Assembly (NCBI RefSeq): GCF_005491425.1
Contig: NZ_CP028083.1
Location: 1,016,001 to 1,080,000 of the forward strand
From: Lysinibacillus sp. SGAir0095
GTDB taxonomy: Bacteria; Bacillota; Bacilli; Bacillales_A; Planococcaceae
DNA: 64,000 bases
Reading direction: 5' to 3'
A model generated the notes under the pieces. That model worked only from the letters and a program-made list of their open reading frames with translations, made no database searches and was not told the DNA's origin. Made by a program: the position numbers and the translations under genes. Below are positions 9,130 to 20,005 of this stretch, in pieces. Each line of letters opens with the position of its first letter. The stretch's first letter is position 1.

Positions 9130-10269
9130 ATGAAAGCTGTTACTTTCCAGGGTACTAAGGATATGCAGGTAAAAGAGGTAGCCGATCCAAAAATTGAAAA
9201 AAGTGACGATATTATTATTCGTGTGACGTCTACAGCCATATGTGGCTCTGATCTTCACATCTATCAAGGTGCACTTCCTGCATCAAAAGATTATGTAATT
9301 GGTCATGAACCAATGGGAATTGTTGAAGAAGTTGGCCCTACTGTAGAGAAAGTGAAAAAAGGAGATCGTGTAGTACTTCCATTTAATATTTCTTGTGGTC
9401 ACTGCCATTATTGCCAACATGATATGGAAAGTCAATGTGACAACTCCAATCCAAATCCACATGTCGATACAGGTGGATATTTTGGATTTACTGAACGTTA
9501 TGGAGGTTATCAAGGTGGACAAGCCGAATTACTACGTGTACCATATGGAAACTTTGTACCCTTTGTTATCCCGAAATCTGTAGAACTAGAAGATGAGTCG
9601 TTACTCTTTATGTCGGATGTTCTCCCAACAGCATACTGGAGTGTTGAAAGTGGAGGGGTAAAAAAGGGGGATACAGTGGTAGTATTAGGGTGTGGTCCAA
9701 TCGGTTTAATGACCCAAAAATTTGCATGGATGAAAGGGGCAAAACGTGTCATTGCAGTTGATAATCTTCCTTATCGCTTAAATCATGCAAAAAAGATGAA
9801 TAATGTTGAAATTATTAACTTCGATGATCACGAAGATACAGGTGAATATATTGCTGAAATCACAAAAGGCGGTGCAGATGTCGTAATCGATTGCGTAGGG
9901 ATGGATGGGAAAAAGAATCCGCTTGAAGTAGTTGAGCAAAAATTAAAACTTTCAGGTGGTACAACTAGTGCAATTCGTATTGGCATGAAAGCAATTAAAA
10001 AGTTTGGAACTTTACAAATTACGGGTGTTTATGGCTCAATCTACAATCATTTCCCATTAGGTAATCTGTTTGAACGAAATATAACGGTTAAAATGGGGCA
10101 AGCTCCTGTAATTCACTACATGCCAATGTTATTCGAAATGATTAAAAAAGGTGAGATTGATCCAACTGAAATTATCACGCATAAACTTCCGCTTAATCGT
10201 GCTAGTGAAGCATATAAAACCTTTAATGACCACGAAGATGAGTGTATTAAAGTCATATTAAAGCCCTAA
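9130..10269 (+). CDS. Zinc-dependent alcohol/formaldehyde dehydrogenase-like protein
   Basis: Medium-chain dehydrogenase, 379 aa. Catalytic zinc ligands fit ICGSDLH (Cys near residue 38) and GHEPMG (His and Glu). The structural zinc site is CGHCHYCQHDMESQC (four Cys), and the Rossmann nucleotide site is VLGCGPIGL. The longer insertion between the domains and the HYMPMLFEMI segment resemble the B. subtilis YycR/AdhB group, annotated as formaldehyde-dehydrogenase-like. TTAGGAGG precedes the ATG by about 10 nt. It stands alone between terminators and is convergent with fnr. The substrate is not determined. Confidence 0.88.
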   Translation: MKAVTFQGTKDMQVKEVADPKIEKSDDIIIRVTSTAICGSDLHIYQGALPASKDYVIGHEPMGIVEEVGPTVEKVKKGDRVVLPFNISCGHCHYCQHDMESQCDNSNPNPHVDTGGYFGFTERYGGYQGGQAELLRVPYGNFVPFVIPKSVELEDESLLFMSDVLPTAYWSVESGGVKKGDTVVVLGCGPIGLMTQKFAWMKGAKRVIAVDNLPYRLNHAKKMNNVEIINFDDHEDTGEYIAEITKGGADVVIDCVGMDGKKNPLEVVEQKLKLSGGTTSAIRIGMKAIKKFGTLQITGVYGSIYNHFPLGNLFERNITVKMGQAPVIHYMPMLFEMIKKGEIDPTEIITHKLPLNRASEAYKTFNDHEDECIKVILKP

Positions 10270-10292
10270 GAGTTTTAGGTTTCTTAATGGAT

Positions 10293-10330
10293 AAAAAGGT
10301 ACACAGCAGCTTTCCCTCTGTGTACCTTTT
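10293..10330. terminator. Bidirectional terminator between adh and fnr
   Basis: AAAAGGTACACAG pairs perfectly with CTGTGTACCTTTT. A-rich and T-rich flanks on both sides let it serve both convergent genes. Confidence 0.85.
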
Positions 10331-10355
10331 GAATTTTAGTCGCATTGTGAAAATT

Positions 10356-11057
10356 TTAATCGATTCGACAAATTGTTGCGGGGCAATTTTCGCAAGCAAT
10401 TTCTTCCTTTAGATAATTTAAATCTAAAATTGTAATATAACCTTTTTCAAACGTAATGATGTTTAGCTTTTTCAGCTCATTTAGCATGCGATTAATCATT
10501 TCCCGACTTGTAGAGCACAGATTGGCAACTTCACTGTTTGTTAGATGAAGATTGATAAAAATATGATTGTTGTCTTCATTTATCGGCTCTCCATAAGTAT
10601 TTGATAAACGAATTAAAGTAGAAAAGAGTGCTCCTCTTTTGCCATGAATAACTAGATCCCGAATTAAGCTTTGATTTTTTAAATTTTCATTCTGAATCCA
10701 TTTTAAGTATTCAATCATTAGAGAAGGCTGTTCAGTTAGGATCATTTCCAAAGTATTTTTGTTAAGGATAATTATCTCTGAGTTAATAATAGCTTTTGCT
10801 GTATTTGAGTGGAATGTTGTCGGACCAAATAATGAACTTTCACCAATGATACTATTCTTTCCGCAAACTCGAAAAGTAAGTTCTTTACCGTGTTCAGTTT
10901 CCTTACTAATTTGAACGGATCCATTCTTAATTAAAAATAGATCTCCAGCACTTTCGCCCTCATGGAAAATATGATTTCCTTTTTCCACTTTCACCAGAAG
11001 ACCGCCTTCCTCGAATAGTTGATAAATATCCATTGATAAGTTATCAGTTAATCCCAT
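10356..11057 (-). CDS. fnr: Fnr-type Crp family regulator with C-terminal [4Fe-4S] motif
   Basis: Oxygen-responsive transcription factor, about 233 aa. It has an N-terminal cyclic-nucleotide-type fold (NHIFHEGESAGDLFLIKNG) and a C-terminal helix-turn-helix (LTNSEVANLCSTSREMINRM). The protein ends in CENCPATIC, which is C-x2-C-x4-C, the spacing of the three C-terminal cluster cysteines of B. subtilis Fnr. The frame is open 19 codons further up, but ATG 11057 has AAAGGA 9 nt before it and gives the usual length. It is divergent from clpB. No nar genes or clear TGTGA-N6-TCACA box were seen in the window. Confidence 0.82.
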   Translation of the reverse strand: MGLTDNLSMDIYQLFEEGGLLVKVEKGNHIFHEGESAGDLFLIKNGSVQISKETEHGKELTFRVCGKNSIIGESSLFGPTTFHSNTAKAIINSEIIILNKNTLEMILTEQPSLMIEYLKWIQNENLKNQSLIRDLVIHGKRGALFSTLIRLSNTYGEPINEDNNHIFINLHLTNSEVANLCSTSREMINRMLNELKKLNIITFEKGYITILDLNYLKEEIACENCPATICRID

Positions 11058-11166
11058 TCCTTCACATCCTTTATAAAGCCAATCTTTAACTTCATTTATA
11101 AAAAGTATTTTCAATATATGATATCACAAGAAACTAAAACTAAATGTAAACTTTTAGTGCCAATTT

Positions 11167-11195
11167 TTGCATTTCATGAGTAAACAGCTTATAAT
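11167..11195 (+). promoter_or_regulatory. Sigma-A promoter of clpB
   Basis: -35 TTGCAT and -10 TATAAT (11190-11195) with 17-bp spacing. Transcription would start near 11202, exactly at the CtsR box. Confidence 0.75.
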
Positions 11196-11201
11196 TGAAT
11201 T

Positions 11202-11218
11202 AGTCAAAAAAGGTCAAA
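11202..11218 (+). promoter_or_regulatory. CtsR operator upstream of clpB
   Basis: Tandem heptads AGTCAAA and GGTCAAA with a 3-nt spacer match the CtsR consensus RGTCAAA-N3-RGTCAAA. The box overlaps the predicted transcription start, so CtsR binding would block initiation until heat or thiol stress. Confidence 0.85.
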
Positions 11219-11312
11219 TTAGTTTCCGGATATGCTCAAGTTTTGTTAAAATTCGAGTTTGAATCTGTAACAATAGATGTAATTGAAAAAAATTTTGAAA
11301 GGGTGTTCTAGA

Positions 11313-13448
11313 ATGCAATTTCAACAACAAGACAATCGTAGTCCGTTAGAACAATTTGGTCGCAATTTAATTGAAGAAGTTAAGAATGGTAAGATGGATC
11401 CTGTCATTGGTCGTGATGAAGAAATTCGAAATGTCATTCGAATCCTATCAAGAAAAACAAAGAACAATCCCATTCTAATAGGCGAACCAGGTGTTGGGAA
11501 AACGGCAATCGTCGAAGGACTTGCACAACGAATTGTTCGAAAAGATGTTCCGGAAGGGTTAAAAAATTGTATTTTATATGAACTAGATATGAGTGCTCTA
11601 ATAGCAGGAGCAAGCTATCGAGGGCAATTTGAAGAACGTCTTAAAGGTGTACTAAAAGAAGTAAAGGACTCGGAAGGTCAAATCATCTTATTTATCGATG
11701 AAATCCATACCATTGTTGGTGCAGGTAAAACAGATGGTGCAATGGATGCTGGAAATATGCTAAAGCCGATGCTGGCGCGTGGGGAGCTGCATTGTATCGG
11801 AGCAACTACTTTAGATGAATATCGTATGTACATTGAAAAAGATCCTGCCCTTGAACGTAGATTCCAGCAGGTAGTTGTACGCGAGCCTTCTATTGAAGAC
11901 ACGGTTTCAATCTTGCGTGGGTTAAAGGAGCGTTTTGAATTACACCATGGTGTCCGAATCCATGACCGCGCAATTATTGCAGCAGCAGAGCTTTCAAACC
12001 GTTATATTACGGAGCGATTCTTGCCAGATAAGGCGATCGACTTAATAGATGAGGCATGTGCGATGATTCGAACTGAAATCGACTCAATGCCGCAAGAGCT
12101 AGATATTGTAACTCGTCGTGTGATGCAGCTTGAAATTGAAGAACAAGCCTTAACAAAAGAAAAAGATGAAGCAAGCAAAAAACGCTTAGATGCTTTACGC
12201 ATTGAATTAGCAACATTAAAAGAATCTACAGACAAAATACGTAAACAATGGGAAGAAGAGAAACAGGCCCTGCAAATTATTCAAAAGAAACGTGAACAAT
12301 TAGATGGCTACCGTCGAGATTTAGAGGATGCAGAAAGTAAATATGATTTAAATAAAGCAGCTGAACTTCGTCATGGTAAAATTCCCGAATTAGAAAAGGA
12401 ATTATCAGCTTTAGAAGAAGCGTTGAAACTGGGTTCTGACACAAGAATTCTGCGCGAAGAAGTAACTGCGGATGAAATAGCTTCAATTATTTCTAGATGG
12501 ACAGGTATCCCAGTAAAGAAGCTTGTGGAGGGAGAGAGAGAAAAGCTTTTACGTCTGAAAGATACTTTACATGAACGAGTTGTTGGCCAAGATATGGCGG
12601 TAAGACTTGTAACGGAAGCGGTGTGGCGTGCACGTTCAGGCATAAAAGATCCAAATAGACCAATCGGTTCGTTTATTTTCTTGGGTCCTACTGGTGTAGG
12701 GAAGACGGAACTTGCAAAAGCATTAGCCGCACAGTTATTCGATTCAGAGGATCATTTTATCCGCATTGATATGAGTGAATATATGGAAAAGCATAGCGTA
12801 TCCCGACTAGTCGGAGCTCCTCCAGGATATGTTGGATATGAAGAGGGCGGTCAATTAACAGAAGCGGTTCGACGTACTCCATATTCAGTTGTTTTGTTAG
12901 ACGAAATAGAAAAAGCACATCCTGATGTTGCAAATATATTGCTTCAAATTTTAGATGACGGTCGAATTACGGACAGTCAAGGTCGTCTAGTGAATTTTAC
13001 GAACACAGTTGTCATAATGACGTCCAATATAGGTTCACATTATTTGCTTGAGACTAATCCAGAACAACAACAATCATTAGAGGATTTAGTCATGTCGGAA
13101 TTGCGTGCACACTTTAAACCAGAGCTGCTGAATCGTGTTGATGACATTATTACGTTCCATGCATTAAGTAACGAACATTTCCATGCTATCGCTTGGAAAT
13201 ATGTAGGCCAATTGAAAGAGCGTGTAGCCGAACAAGAAATCGAGTTAAAGGTTCGTGAAGAGGTAGTAGATTGGATTGTAGAATACGGTATCGATCCTCA
13301 ATTTGGTGCGAGACCTTTAAAACGATTTATTCAACGGAATGTTGAAACTGCTGTAGCGAAAGAGTTATTAAAAGGAGAAGTGCTTCCAGGTGAAGCATTA
13401 CAGGTTACTATAGAGGATGGTCAGTTACACGTAATAAAATATGTGTAA
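11313..13448 (+). CDS. clpB: ClpB disaggregase lacking the N-terminal domain
   Basis: Hsp100 ATPase, 711 aa against roughly 860 for full-length ClpB. The usual N-domain of about 150 residues is absent: the protein starts just before the first AAA module. Walker A 1 is GEPGVGKT (residues 57-64), Walker B 1 is ILFIDEIH, and the arginine-finger segment ALERRFQ follows. The long coiled-coil middle domain (residues about 280-410, with [16 protein letters not shown] and [20 protein letters not shown]) identifies ClpB rather than ClpC or ClpE. The second AAA module has GPTGVGKTE and [14 protein letters not shown]. No ClpP-binding loop was noted. ATG 11313 has GAAAGGG 9 nt upstream; an upstream in-frame ATG at 11283 has no ribosome site. 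Control by CtsR is predicted. Confidence 0.9.
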   Translation: MQFQQQDNRSPLEQFGRNLIEEVKNGKMDPVIGRDEEIRNVIRILSRKTKNNPILIGEPGVGKTAIVEGLAQRIVRKDVPEGLKNCILYELDMSALIAGASYRGQFEERLKGVLKEVKDSEGQIILFIDEIHTIVGAGKTDGAMDAGNMLKPMLARGELHCIGATTLDEYRMYIEKDPALERRFQQVVVREPSIEDTVSILRGLKERFELHHGVRIHDRAIIAAAELSNRYITERFLPDKAIDLIDEACAMIRTEIDSMPQELDIVTRRVMQLEIEEQALTKEKDEASKKRLDALRIELATLKESTDKIRKQWEEEKQALQIIQKKREQLDGYRRDLEDAESKYDLNKAAELRHGKIPELEKELSALEEALKLGSDTRILREEVTADEIASIISRWTGIPVKKLVEGEREKLLRLKDTLHERVVGQDMAVRLVTEAVWRARSGIKDPNRPIGSFIFLGPTGVGKTELAKALAAQLFDSEDHFIRIDMSEYMEKHSVSRLVGAPPGYVGYEEGGQLTEAVRRTPYSVVLLDEIEKAHPDVANILLQILDDGRITDSQGRLVNFTNTVVIMTSNIGSHYLLETNPEQQQSLEDLVMSELRAHFKPELLNRVDDIITFHALSNEHFHAIAWKYVGQLKERVAEQEIELKVREEVVDWIVEYGIDPQFGARPLKRFIQRNVETAVAKELLKGEVLPGEALQVTIEDGQLHVIKYV

Positions 13449-13454
13449 ATAATT

Positions 13455-13498
13455 AAAAAATGGGTAGCTCTAAAAAAGAGTTACCCATTCTATTTTTA
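13455..13498 (+). terminator. Terminator after clpB
   Basis: AATGGGTAGCTC pairs with GAGTTACCCATT (one mismatch), followed by CTATTTTT. Confidence 0.85.
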
Positions 13499-13499
13499 A

Positions 13500-13529
13500 A
13501 AAATAAAAGCACTTCTATTTAGAAGTGCT
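13500..13529 (-). terminator. Terminator of yjzD
   Basis: On the minus strand AGCACTTCT pairs with AGAAGTGCT, followed by TTTATTTTTT. Confidence 0.8.
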
Positions 13530-13540
13530 AACATTCAATA

Positions 13541-13732
13541 TTAGTGATGATCTGCTTCCGGTGTTGGTTCGTTTGGAATAATTGCACTAATAATAAAGAT
13601 TAAAATTGTAACAATAACGCCAAGAATTAAACTAGTTGAAACAACAAAAGGTACAGCTAAAATTGAACTTACAACATAATTTAACATTAACATTAATAGT
13701 ACAGACCAAATTAAAGTCATTACATATTGCAT
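13541..13732 (-). CDS. yjzD: DUF2929 family small membrane protein (YjzD-like)
   Basis: A 63-aa protein with two hydrophobic segments (residues about 3-28 and 32-54) and a short charged tail ending in HH. Length, the NYVVSSI segment and the place just upstream of fabH match B. subtilis YjzD (DUF2929). The function of the family is unknown. It is divergent from fabH with its own terminator. Confidence 0.75.
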   Translation of the reverse strand: MQYVMTLIWSVLLMLMLNYVVSSILAVPFVVSTSLILGVIVTILIFIISAIIPNEPTPEADHH

Positions 13733-13848
13733 TCATTTCACCTCTATAAAACATTTTTAAATAGTATTCCAATTCTCATCTAATTTATCATAACATATAC
13801 ATTCATAAAAAAGAACTACAAACTTAAGAACAAATGGTGAATAAAAGG

Positions 13849-13877
13849 TTGAGGTATTTTTTTTTATGAGCTATAAT
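13849..13877 (+). promoter_or_regulatory. Sigma-A promoter of fabHF
   Basis: -35 TTGAGG and a perfect -10 TATAAT (13872-13877) with 17-bp spacing, about 45 bp upstream of fabH. Confidence 0.75.
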
Positions 13878-13893
13878 TATGACCAAGTACTAA
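13876..13893 (-). promoter_or_regulatory. FapR operator over the fabHF -10 region
   Basis: Read on the minus strand, TTAGTACTTGGTCATAAT differs at only three positions from the B. subtilis FapR site TTAGTACCTAGTCTTAAT as I recall it. It overlaps the last two bases of the -10 and the start region, so FapR would repress the genes until malonyl-CoA accumulates. Confidence 0.8.
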
Positions 13894-13921
13894 ATGTTAG
13901 TAGTAAAACGGGGGGATTAAA

Positions 13922-14860
13922 ATGAACGCAGGGATCATTGGATTAGGGAAATACGTTCCAGAGAAGGTTGTAACAAACTTTGATTTAGAAAAAACTTTAG
14001 ATACAAATGATGAATGGATTCGCACAAGAACTGGTATACAAGAAAGAAGAATTGCAGGAGACGAAGAGAATACTTCTGATTTGGCATTAGCTGCCGCTAA
14101 AATTGCGATTGAAAATGCGAATATTACTGCAGATCAAATCGGTTTGATATTAGTTGCAACAGTAACTCCAGACAGAGGTTTTCCAAGTGTTGCATGTCAA
14201 ATACAGGAAACATTGGGTGCTGTTAATGCGGCGGCAATGGATGTTTCTGCAGCATGCTCAGGATTTATTTATGCACTTGCTACAGCAAAGCAGTTTATTG
14301 AAAGTAAAAGCTATAAATATGTCTTAGTAGTAGGTGTTGAAAAACTATCTAAAATCACTGATTGGAATGATCGTAATACAGCAGTATTGTTCGGGGATGG
14401 TGCATGTGCGGCGGTAATTAGCGAGGTAAGTGAGGGAAGAGGTATTTTATCATTTGAATTAGGTGCAGATGGAACTGGTGGTAAGCATCTATTCTTAAAT
14501 GATGAAAATACAATTTCAATGAACGGAAGAGAAGTCTTCAAATTTGCTGTTAGACAAATGGGTGAATCAGCAGTTTCAGTGATTGATAAAGCTGGACTAT
14601 CTAAAGAAGACGTCGATTTACTTATTCCACATCAAGCAAATATTCGTATTATGGAAGCTTCTCGTGAAAGACTAGAATTACCTGAAGAAAAACTATCAAA
14701 GCATATTCATAAATATGGCAATACATCTTCTGCTTCTATCGGTCTTGCTTTGGCAGACGAATTAGAAGATGGTAAAATTAAAGATGATGATATTATTGTG
14801 TTAGTCGGTTTTGGTGGCGGCCTAACTTGGGGTGCAGCTGTCATTAAATGGGGAAAATAA
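13922..14860 (+). CDS. fabH: 3-oxoacyl-ACP synthase III (KAS III)
   Basis: Starts type II fatty acid synthesis by condensing a short acyl-CoA primer with malonyl-ACP in the cytosol. 312 aa, the normal length. The catalytic triad is visible as Cys112 (SAACSGF), His237 (IPHQANIRI) and Asn267 (YGNTSS). The substrate-discrimination loop ends in [12 protein letters not shown]. An ACGGGGGG ribosome site precedes the ATG by about 6 nt. fabF follows 45 bp later, and the FapR box and promoter upstream would serve both genes. Confidence 0.97.
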   Translation: MNAGIIGLGKYVPEKVVTNFDLEKTLDTNDEWIRTRTGIQERRIAGDEENTSDLALAAAKIAIENANITADQIGLILVATVTPDRGFPSVACQIQETLGAVNAAAMDVSAACSGFIYALATAKQFIESKSYKYVLVVGVEKLSKITDWNDRNTAVLFGDGACAAVISEVSEGRGILSFELGADGTGGKHLFLNDENTISMNGREVFKFAVRQMGESAVSVIDKAGLSKEDVDLLIPHQANIRIMEASRERLELPEEKLSKHIHKYGNTSSASIGLALADELEDGKIKDDDIIVLVGFGGGLTWGAAVIKWGK

Positions 14861-14905
14861 TATTAGTGAACGAGTAGTTTAATACCAAAGGGGGATTTAA
14901 GAACT

Positions 14906-16141
14906 ATGAAAAGAAGAGTAGTTATTACAGGAATAGGAGCTGTTACTCCTCTAGGAAATACAATCGAAGAAACATGGGAAAATCTAATCGCCGGAAAATC
15001 TGGTGTTGGAGCTTTAACACGATTAGATACTGAAAAGTTCCCTGTTAAAATAGCAGCAGAAGTTAAGGATTTTGATATCGAGCAGTATGTTGAGAAAAAA
15101 GAAGCAAGAAAAATGGACCGTTTCACTCATTATGCATTAGCAGCTTCCATTATGGCCATGAAAGATTCTGGGTTAACAATTACGGAAGAAATTGCTCCGC
15201 GCGTAGGTGTTTGGATTGGTTCTGGTATTGGTGGGATGGAAACTTATGAAAACCAATATATCACTTTCCAAGAACGTGGTGTACGACGAGTTAGTCCATT
15301 CTTTGTACCAATGATGATTCCTAACATGGCATCTGGTCAAGTATCAATCCATTTTGGAGCAAAAGGAATTAACTCGTGTTCGGTAACTGCTTGTGCATCA
15401 GGCACGAACTCTATTGGTGATGCATTTAAAGTCATTCAGCGTGGAGATGCGGATGCAATGATTACGGGTGGGGCAGAAGCGCCAATCGTAAATATGGCAG
15501 TAGCTGGATTCTGTTCAAGTACTGCACTTTCACTAAATCCAGATGCCGAAAATGCTTCACGTCCTTTCGATGCAAACCGAGATGGATTTGTCATCGGTGA
15601 GGGAGCTGGTATTTTGGTATTAGAAGAATACGAATTTGCTAAAGCTCGTGGTGCCAAAATCTATGCTGAAGTTGTGGGCTATGGATCAACAGGCGATGCG
15701 CATCATATTACAGCTCCTGCTCCAGAAGGTGAAGGTGCTGCAAGAGCCATTCTTCAAGCTTTAGAAGATGGTGAAGTAAATCCTTCAGAAGTCGGCTACA
15801 TTAATGCACATGGTACAAGTACGCCATATAATGATTTATTTGAAACAAAAGCTGTAAAAACTGTTTTTGGCGAGCATGCATATAATTTAGCAATGAGCTC
15901 GACAAAATCAATGACTGGCCATTTGCTAGGTGCTGCTGGTGGAGTAGAAGCCATCTTTACTGCATTAGCGTTAAAAGAGGGCATTCTGCCGCCAACAATT
16001 AACCTGACAACACCAGATCCAGAATGTGATTTAGATTATGTTCCAAATACTGCACGTAATCAGTATGTCGAATATGCGATGAGTAACTCACTGGGCTTTG
16101 GTGGACATAATGCAAGTATCGTATTAAAAAAGGTTGATTAA
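14906..16141 (+). CDS. fabF: 3-oxoacyl-ACP synthase II (KAS II)
   Basis: Elongating condensing enzyme of fatty acid synthesis, 411 aa. It has Cys163 in TACASGTNS, His302 in [10 protein letters not shown] and His339 in [13 protein letters not shown], the complete Cys-His-His set of KAS I/II enzymes. The AAAGGGGGA ribosome site is clear. It is second gene of the fabHF unit and is followed by an intrinsic terminator, so the operon is just these two genes. Confidence 0.97.
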   Translation: MKRRVVITGIGAVTPLGNTIEETWENLIAGKSGVGALTRLDTEKFPVKIAAEVKDFDIEQYVEKKEARKMDRFTHYALAASIMAMKDSGLTITEEIAPRVGVWIGSGIGGMETYENQYITFQERGVRRVSPFFVPMMIPNMASGQVSIHFGAKGINSCSVTACASGTNSIGDAFKVIQRGDADAMITGGAEAPIVNMAVAGFCSSTALSLNPDAENASRPFDANRDGFVIGEGAGILVLEEYEFAKARGAKIYAEVVGYGSTGDAHHITAPAPEGEGAARAILQALEDGEVNPSEVGYINAHGTSTPYNDLFETKAVKTVFGEHAYNLAMSSTKSMTGHLLGAAGGVEAIFTALALKEGILPPTINLTTPDPECDLDYVPNTARNQYVEYAMSNSLGFGGHNASIVLKKVD

Positions 16142-16217
16142 ATAGATAAAATCGGTTTTTAATGGGAATGTCGGAGCTTGGCGAGCACCTTCCGCTTTTC
16201 TAATAATGTCGATAAGT

Positions 16218-16252
16218 TAAATGCCTTTAGCGAAAAGCTAAAGGCATTTTTG
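16218..16252 (+). terminator. Terminator after fabF
   Basis: AAATGCCTTTAGC pairs with GCTAAAGGCATTT around GAAAA, then a T-run. Confidence 0.88.
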
Positions 16253-16284
16253 TGTTGGTAAATGAATATTTAGTTAATATAAGG

Positions 16285-17720
<1,436 letters not shown>

Positions 17721-18247
17721 TTTATCATCGTTTTTTTAATTAGTTAAAAATGATTTACGATCGTAAAGTTGTTTACATTTAATTATATAAAAAATCATAT
17801 ACAAAATTAGTTTCAAAAGCAAATTATATTTTCTTTTCATTTTTGGAATGAAATAGTGTAGGTTTGGGTAATAATTGTATCGGGAAAGATAATTATTTTC
17901 TTTTCGAGAAAACATTGTAAATTGAACATGCAATTAACAGAAATTTGTGATTTCTTCTCGATTAATGTCGACTAATTGAGAATTAGCTAGTTTGAAAATT
18001 AAAATGTTTACTTTAAGCAACTAAAGGGAATATTAGTCGTGTACTATAACAATGTTATGAATAATACGTTTAAACGAGAAGAAAAAGGTATAATTAATAT
18101 TGCTTTAACTATCTTTTTTAGATGTATGCTATATCCAAAAAGCTAAGATTAATGTATAATTAAGACATTGATTTATTTAAACTAATTCTAAATTAATAAA
18201 AACTTGATAATAGATAACTCGATTCCATACGGAAAGGAAGTGTAATA
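17721..18247. other. AT-rich intergenic region between trpS and spxA
   Basis: It should hold the divergent promoters of the trpS leader and spxA. A TATAAT at 18155-18160 and another at 18091-18100 are candidate -10 elements for spxA, without convincing -35 partners. No gene or stable hairpin was seen. Confidence 0.5.
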
Positions 18248-18646
18248 ATGATTGTAACATTATTTACATCACCAAGTTGTACATCATGCAGAAAAGCCAA
18301 AGCATGGTTAGAAGAGCATGAGATTGCTTATAGAGAGCGAAATATTTTCTCTGAACCTTTAACAATCAGTGAAATAAAAGAAATACTAAGAATGACAGAA
18401 GATGGAACCGATGAAATAATCTCAACGCGTTCTAAAATATTCCAAAAATTAAATGTCGATGTAGAAAGTTTGCCACTTCAACAATTATATGAGTTAATTC
18501 AAGAATACCCAGGCTTACTTCGCCGCCCAATAATTTTAGACGAAAAGCGCTTACAAGTTGGGTATAATGAGGATGAAATTCGACGCTTCTTACCAAGAAA
18601 GGTTCGAGCATTCCAATTACTTGAAGCACAAAAAATGGTTAATTAA
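18248..18646 (+). CDS. spxA: Redox-responsive RNA polymerase-binding regulator Spx
   Basis: ArsC-fold protein that binds the alpha C-terminal domain of RNA polymerase and redirects it under disulfide stress. 132 aa. The redox switch Cys11-Thr-Ser-Cys14 ([10 protein letters not shown]) is intact, as are [27 protein letters not shown] and the C-terminal tail recognised by ClpXP and the SpxH adaptor. A GGAAAGGAAGTG ribosome site precedes the start. mecA and spxH (at 24.5 kb) in the same window both act on Spx or related proteolysis in relatives. It ends at its own terminator. Confidence 0.97.
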   Translation: MIVTLFTSPSCTSCRKAKAWLEEHEIAYRERNIFSEPLTISEIKEILRMTEDGTDEIISTRSKIFQKLNVDVESLPLQQLYELIQEYPGLLRRPIILDEKRLQVGYNEDEIRRFLPRKVRAFQLLEAQKMVN

Positions 18647-18675
18647 TCATTTCTAGGAATATTCTTGCGAGTATA

Positions 18676-18718
18676 TCGATAAAATCCATTATCACTGGAT
18701 TTTATCGTTTTTTCTTTT
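18676..18718 (+). terminator. Terminator after spxA
   Basis: CGATAAAATCCA pairs perfectly with TGGATTTTATCG, followed by TTTTTTCTTTTT. Confidence 0.92.
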
Positions 18719-19129
18719 TAAATGTATTTTAAAAGCACACGCTTAGTTTTTTGTCAGTAAATCAAAAAGATTATCCAAGTTTTTATTCAGTGTATTCATT
18801 ACATATTTTTAGTATATGAGGGAGAAATTCACGCTTTATTTTTCTAAAATCTGAATGCGTTATACTTGATTTCAAATGCTTAGTCATCTACAATTTCAAT
18901 ATTCAAATTATTTTATTTTGCAGTGTTTTTTTCTTTTCATTTCATATAGGTAATCATACAATAGAATTATAGAATAAAGCATAGTTATATAGAAAAATGG
19001 TTTTGTTCTGTAGTAAGTTGTTATGAATACCGTGTTTTGAATTGGTTGGTTAAACTTTAGCAATCCAAAACATACTAAGAACGCTTTCTTTGTTTTTCAA
19101 CGAATGACTGTGAAGGGAGTTGAAGTCTA
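18719..19129 (+). other. AT-rich intergenic region upstream of mecA
   Basis: About 410 bp with no convincing open frame or hairpin. It presumably carries the mecA promoter; no consensus pair stands out. Confidence 0.4.
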
Positions 19130-19780
19130 ATGGACATCGAACGCGTAAACGAAAATACAATAAAGCTCTTTATTACTTATCGTGATATTGAGGACCGCGG
19201 ATATAGTCGCGAAGAAATCTGGTATAACAGAGCAAAAGGGGAAGAACTTTTCTGGGATATGATTGGCGAAATAAATACGGAAGATTACTTTGACCTTGAT
19301 GGACCAATCTGGATTCATGTAAATGCTTCAGAACATGGTCTAGAAGTAATTGTTACTAGAGCTAATATAAATTCAGACGGGGAATCCAACTCTTTGCTAT
19401 CCAGTTTCGAGGAGCATCGAGATGCTGCACATAAAAACTTAGATGACTCAATTTTTGATGCCTTTGATGATGACGAAATTAATCAGCTAGGTATCAATAA
19501 TATATCTATTTATAAATTCAAGGACATTGACGAAATTATTCCTGTTGCTAATCGACTAGTATCATTTGGATTACAATCTTCATTATTTAAATTTGAAAAA
19601 TACTACTACTTAGCAGTTGATTTCACAAATGTTGAGGAAAATCAGGAACGTCAGAATATCCGATCAATCATTAATGAATACCTTGTTGGTTCTAAACTGA
19701 CGATTTACCGTCTACAAGAATATGGTGAAACAATTATGGAACAGGATTGCTTTGAGACAGTAATCCAGTATTTCGCATAA
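19130..19780 (+). CDS. mecA: Adaptor protein MecA
   Basis: Adaptor that delivers targets such as ComK and Spx-type proteins to ClpC-ClpP. 216 aa. The N-terminal substrate-binding region begins with the typical MDIERVNENTIKLFITYRDIEDRGYSREEIW. An acidic linker (residues about 85-125) leads to the ClpC-binding C-terminal domain with YKFKDIDEIIPVANRL. GAAGGGAG precedes the ATG. It lies between spxA and coiA as in B. subtilis, linking competence control with coiA. It is unrelated to the methicillin-resistance gene of the same name. Confidence 0.95.
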   Translation: MDIERVNENTIKLFITYRDIEDRGYSREEIWYNRAKGEELFWDMIGEINTEDYFDLDGPIWIHVNASEHGLEVIVTRANINSDGESNSLLSSFEEHRDAAHKNLDDSIFDAFDDDEINQLGINNISIYKFKDIDEIIPVANRLVSFGLQSSLFKFEKYYYLAVDFTNVEENQERQNIRSIINEYLVGSKLTIYRLQEYGETIMEQDCFETVIQYFA

Positions 19781-19814
19781 CTCAGATGTAAGCAGGCTGT
19801 AAAATGAATCCTTC

Positions 19815-19867
19815 AACGGACGCCTAACTCTCTTTCAAAAGTCTTGAAATGGAGTTTAGCGCCCGTT
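19815..19867. other. Long imperfect hairpin between mecA and coiA
   Basis: Outer arms AACGGACGC and GCGCCCGTT and inner arms AACTCTCTTTC and GAAATGGAGTT pair with a few mismatches around a short loop. No T-run follows directly; the real terminator lies 13 bp later. It may be a small palindromic repeat or a second mRNA stem. Confidence 0.5.
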
Positions 19868-19879
19868 AATGAATAAATC

Positions 19880-19911
19880 GAGGTGTCTTAATAAAAGACA
19901 TCTCTTTTTTG
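19880..19911 (+). terminator. Terminator after mecA
   Basis: AGGTGTCTT pairs with AAGACATCT, followed by CTTTTTT. Confidence 0.85.
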
Positions 19912-20005
19912 TTTGAAAAGTTGAAATCAATATTTTGAGTATTATTGACAGAATTTATTGAAATTTAATCCTTTCCATTTTACAATAATCAAAAGGAGGT
20001 GTGCC

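Noticed and set aside
9130-10269. Fnr-controlled alcohol dehydrogenase
   Set aside because: No TGTGA-N6-TCACA box was found upstream of this gene.
17736-17933. 65-codon minus-strand open frame upstream of the T-box
   Set aside because: AT-rich chance frame rich in Tyr, Lys and Asn with no ribosome site, in the promoter region.
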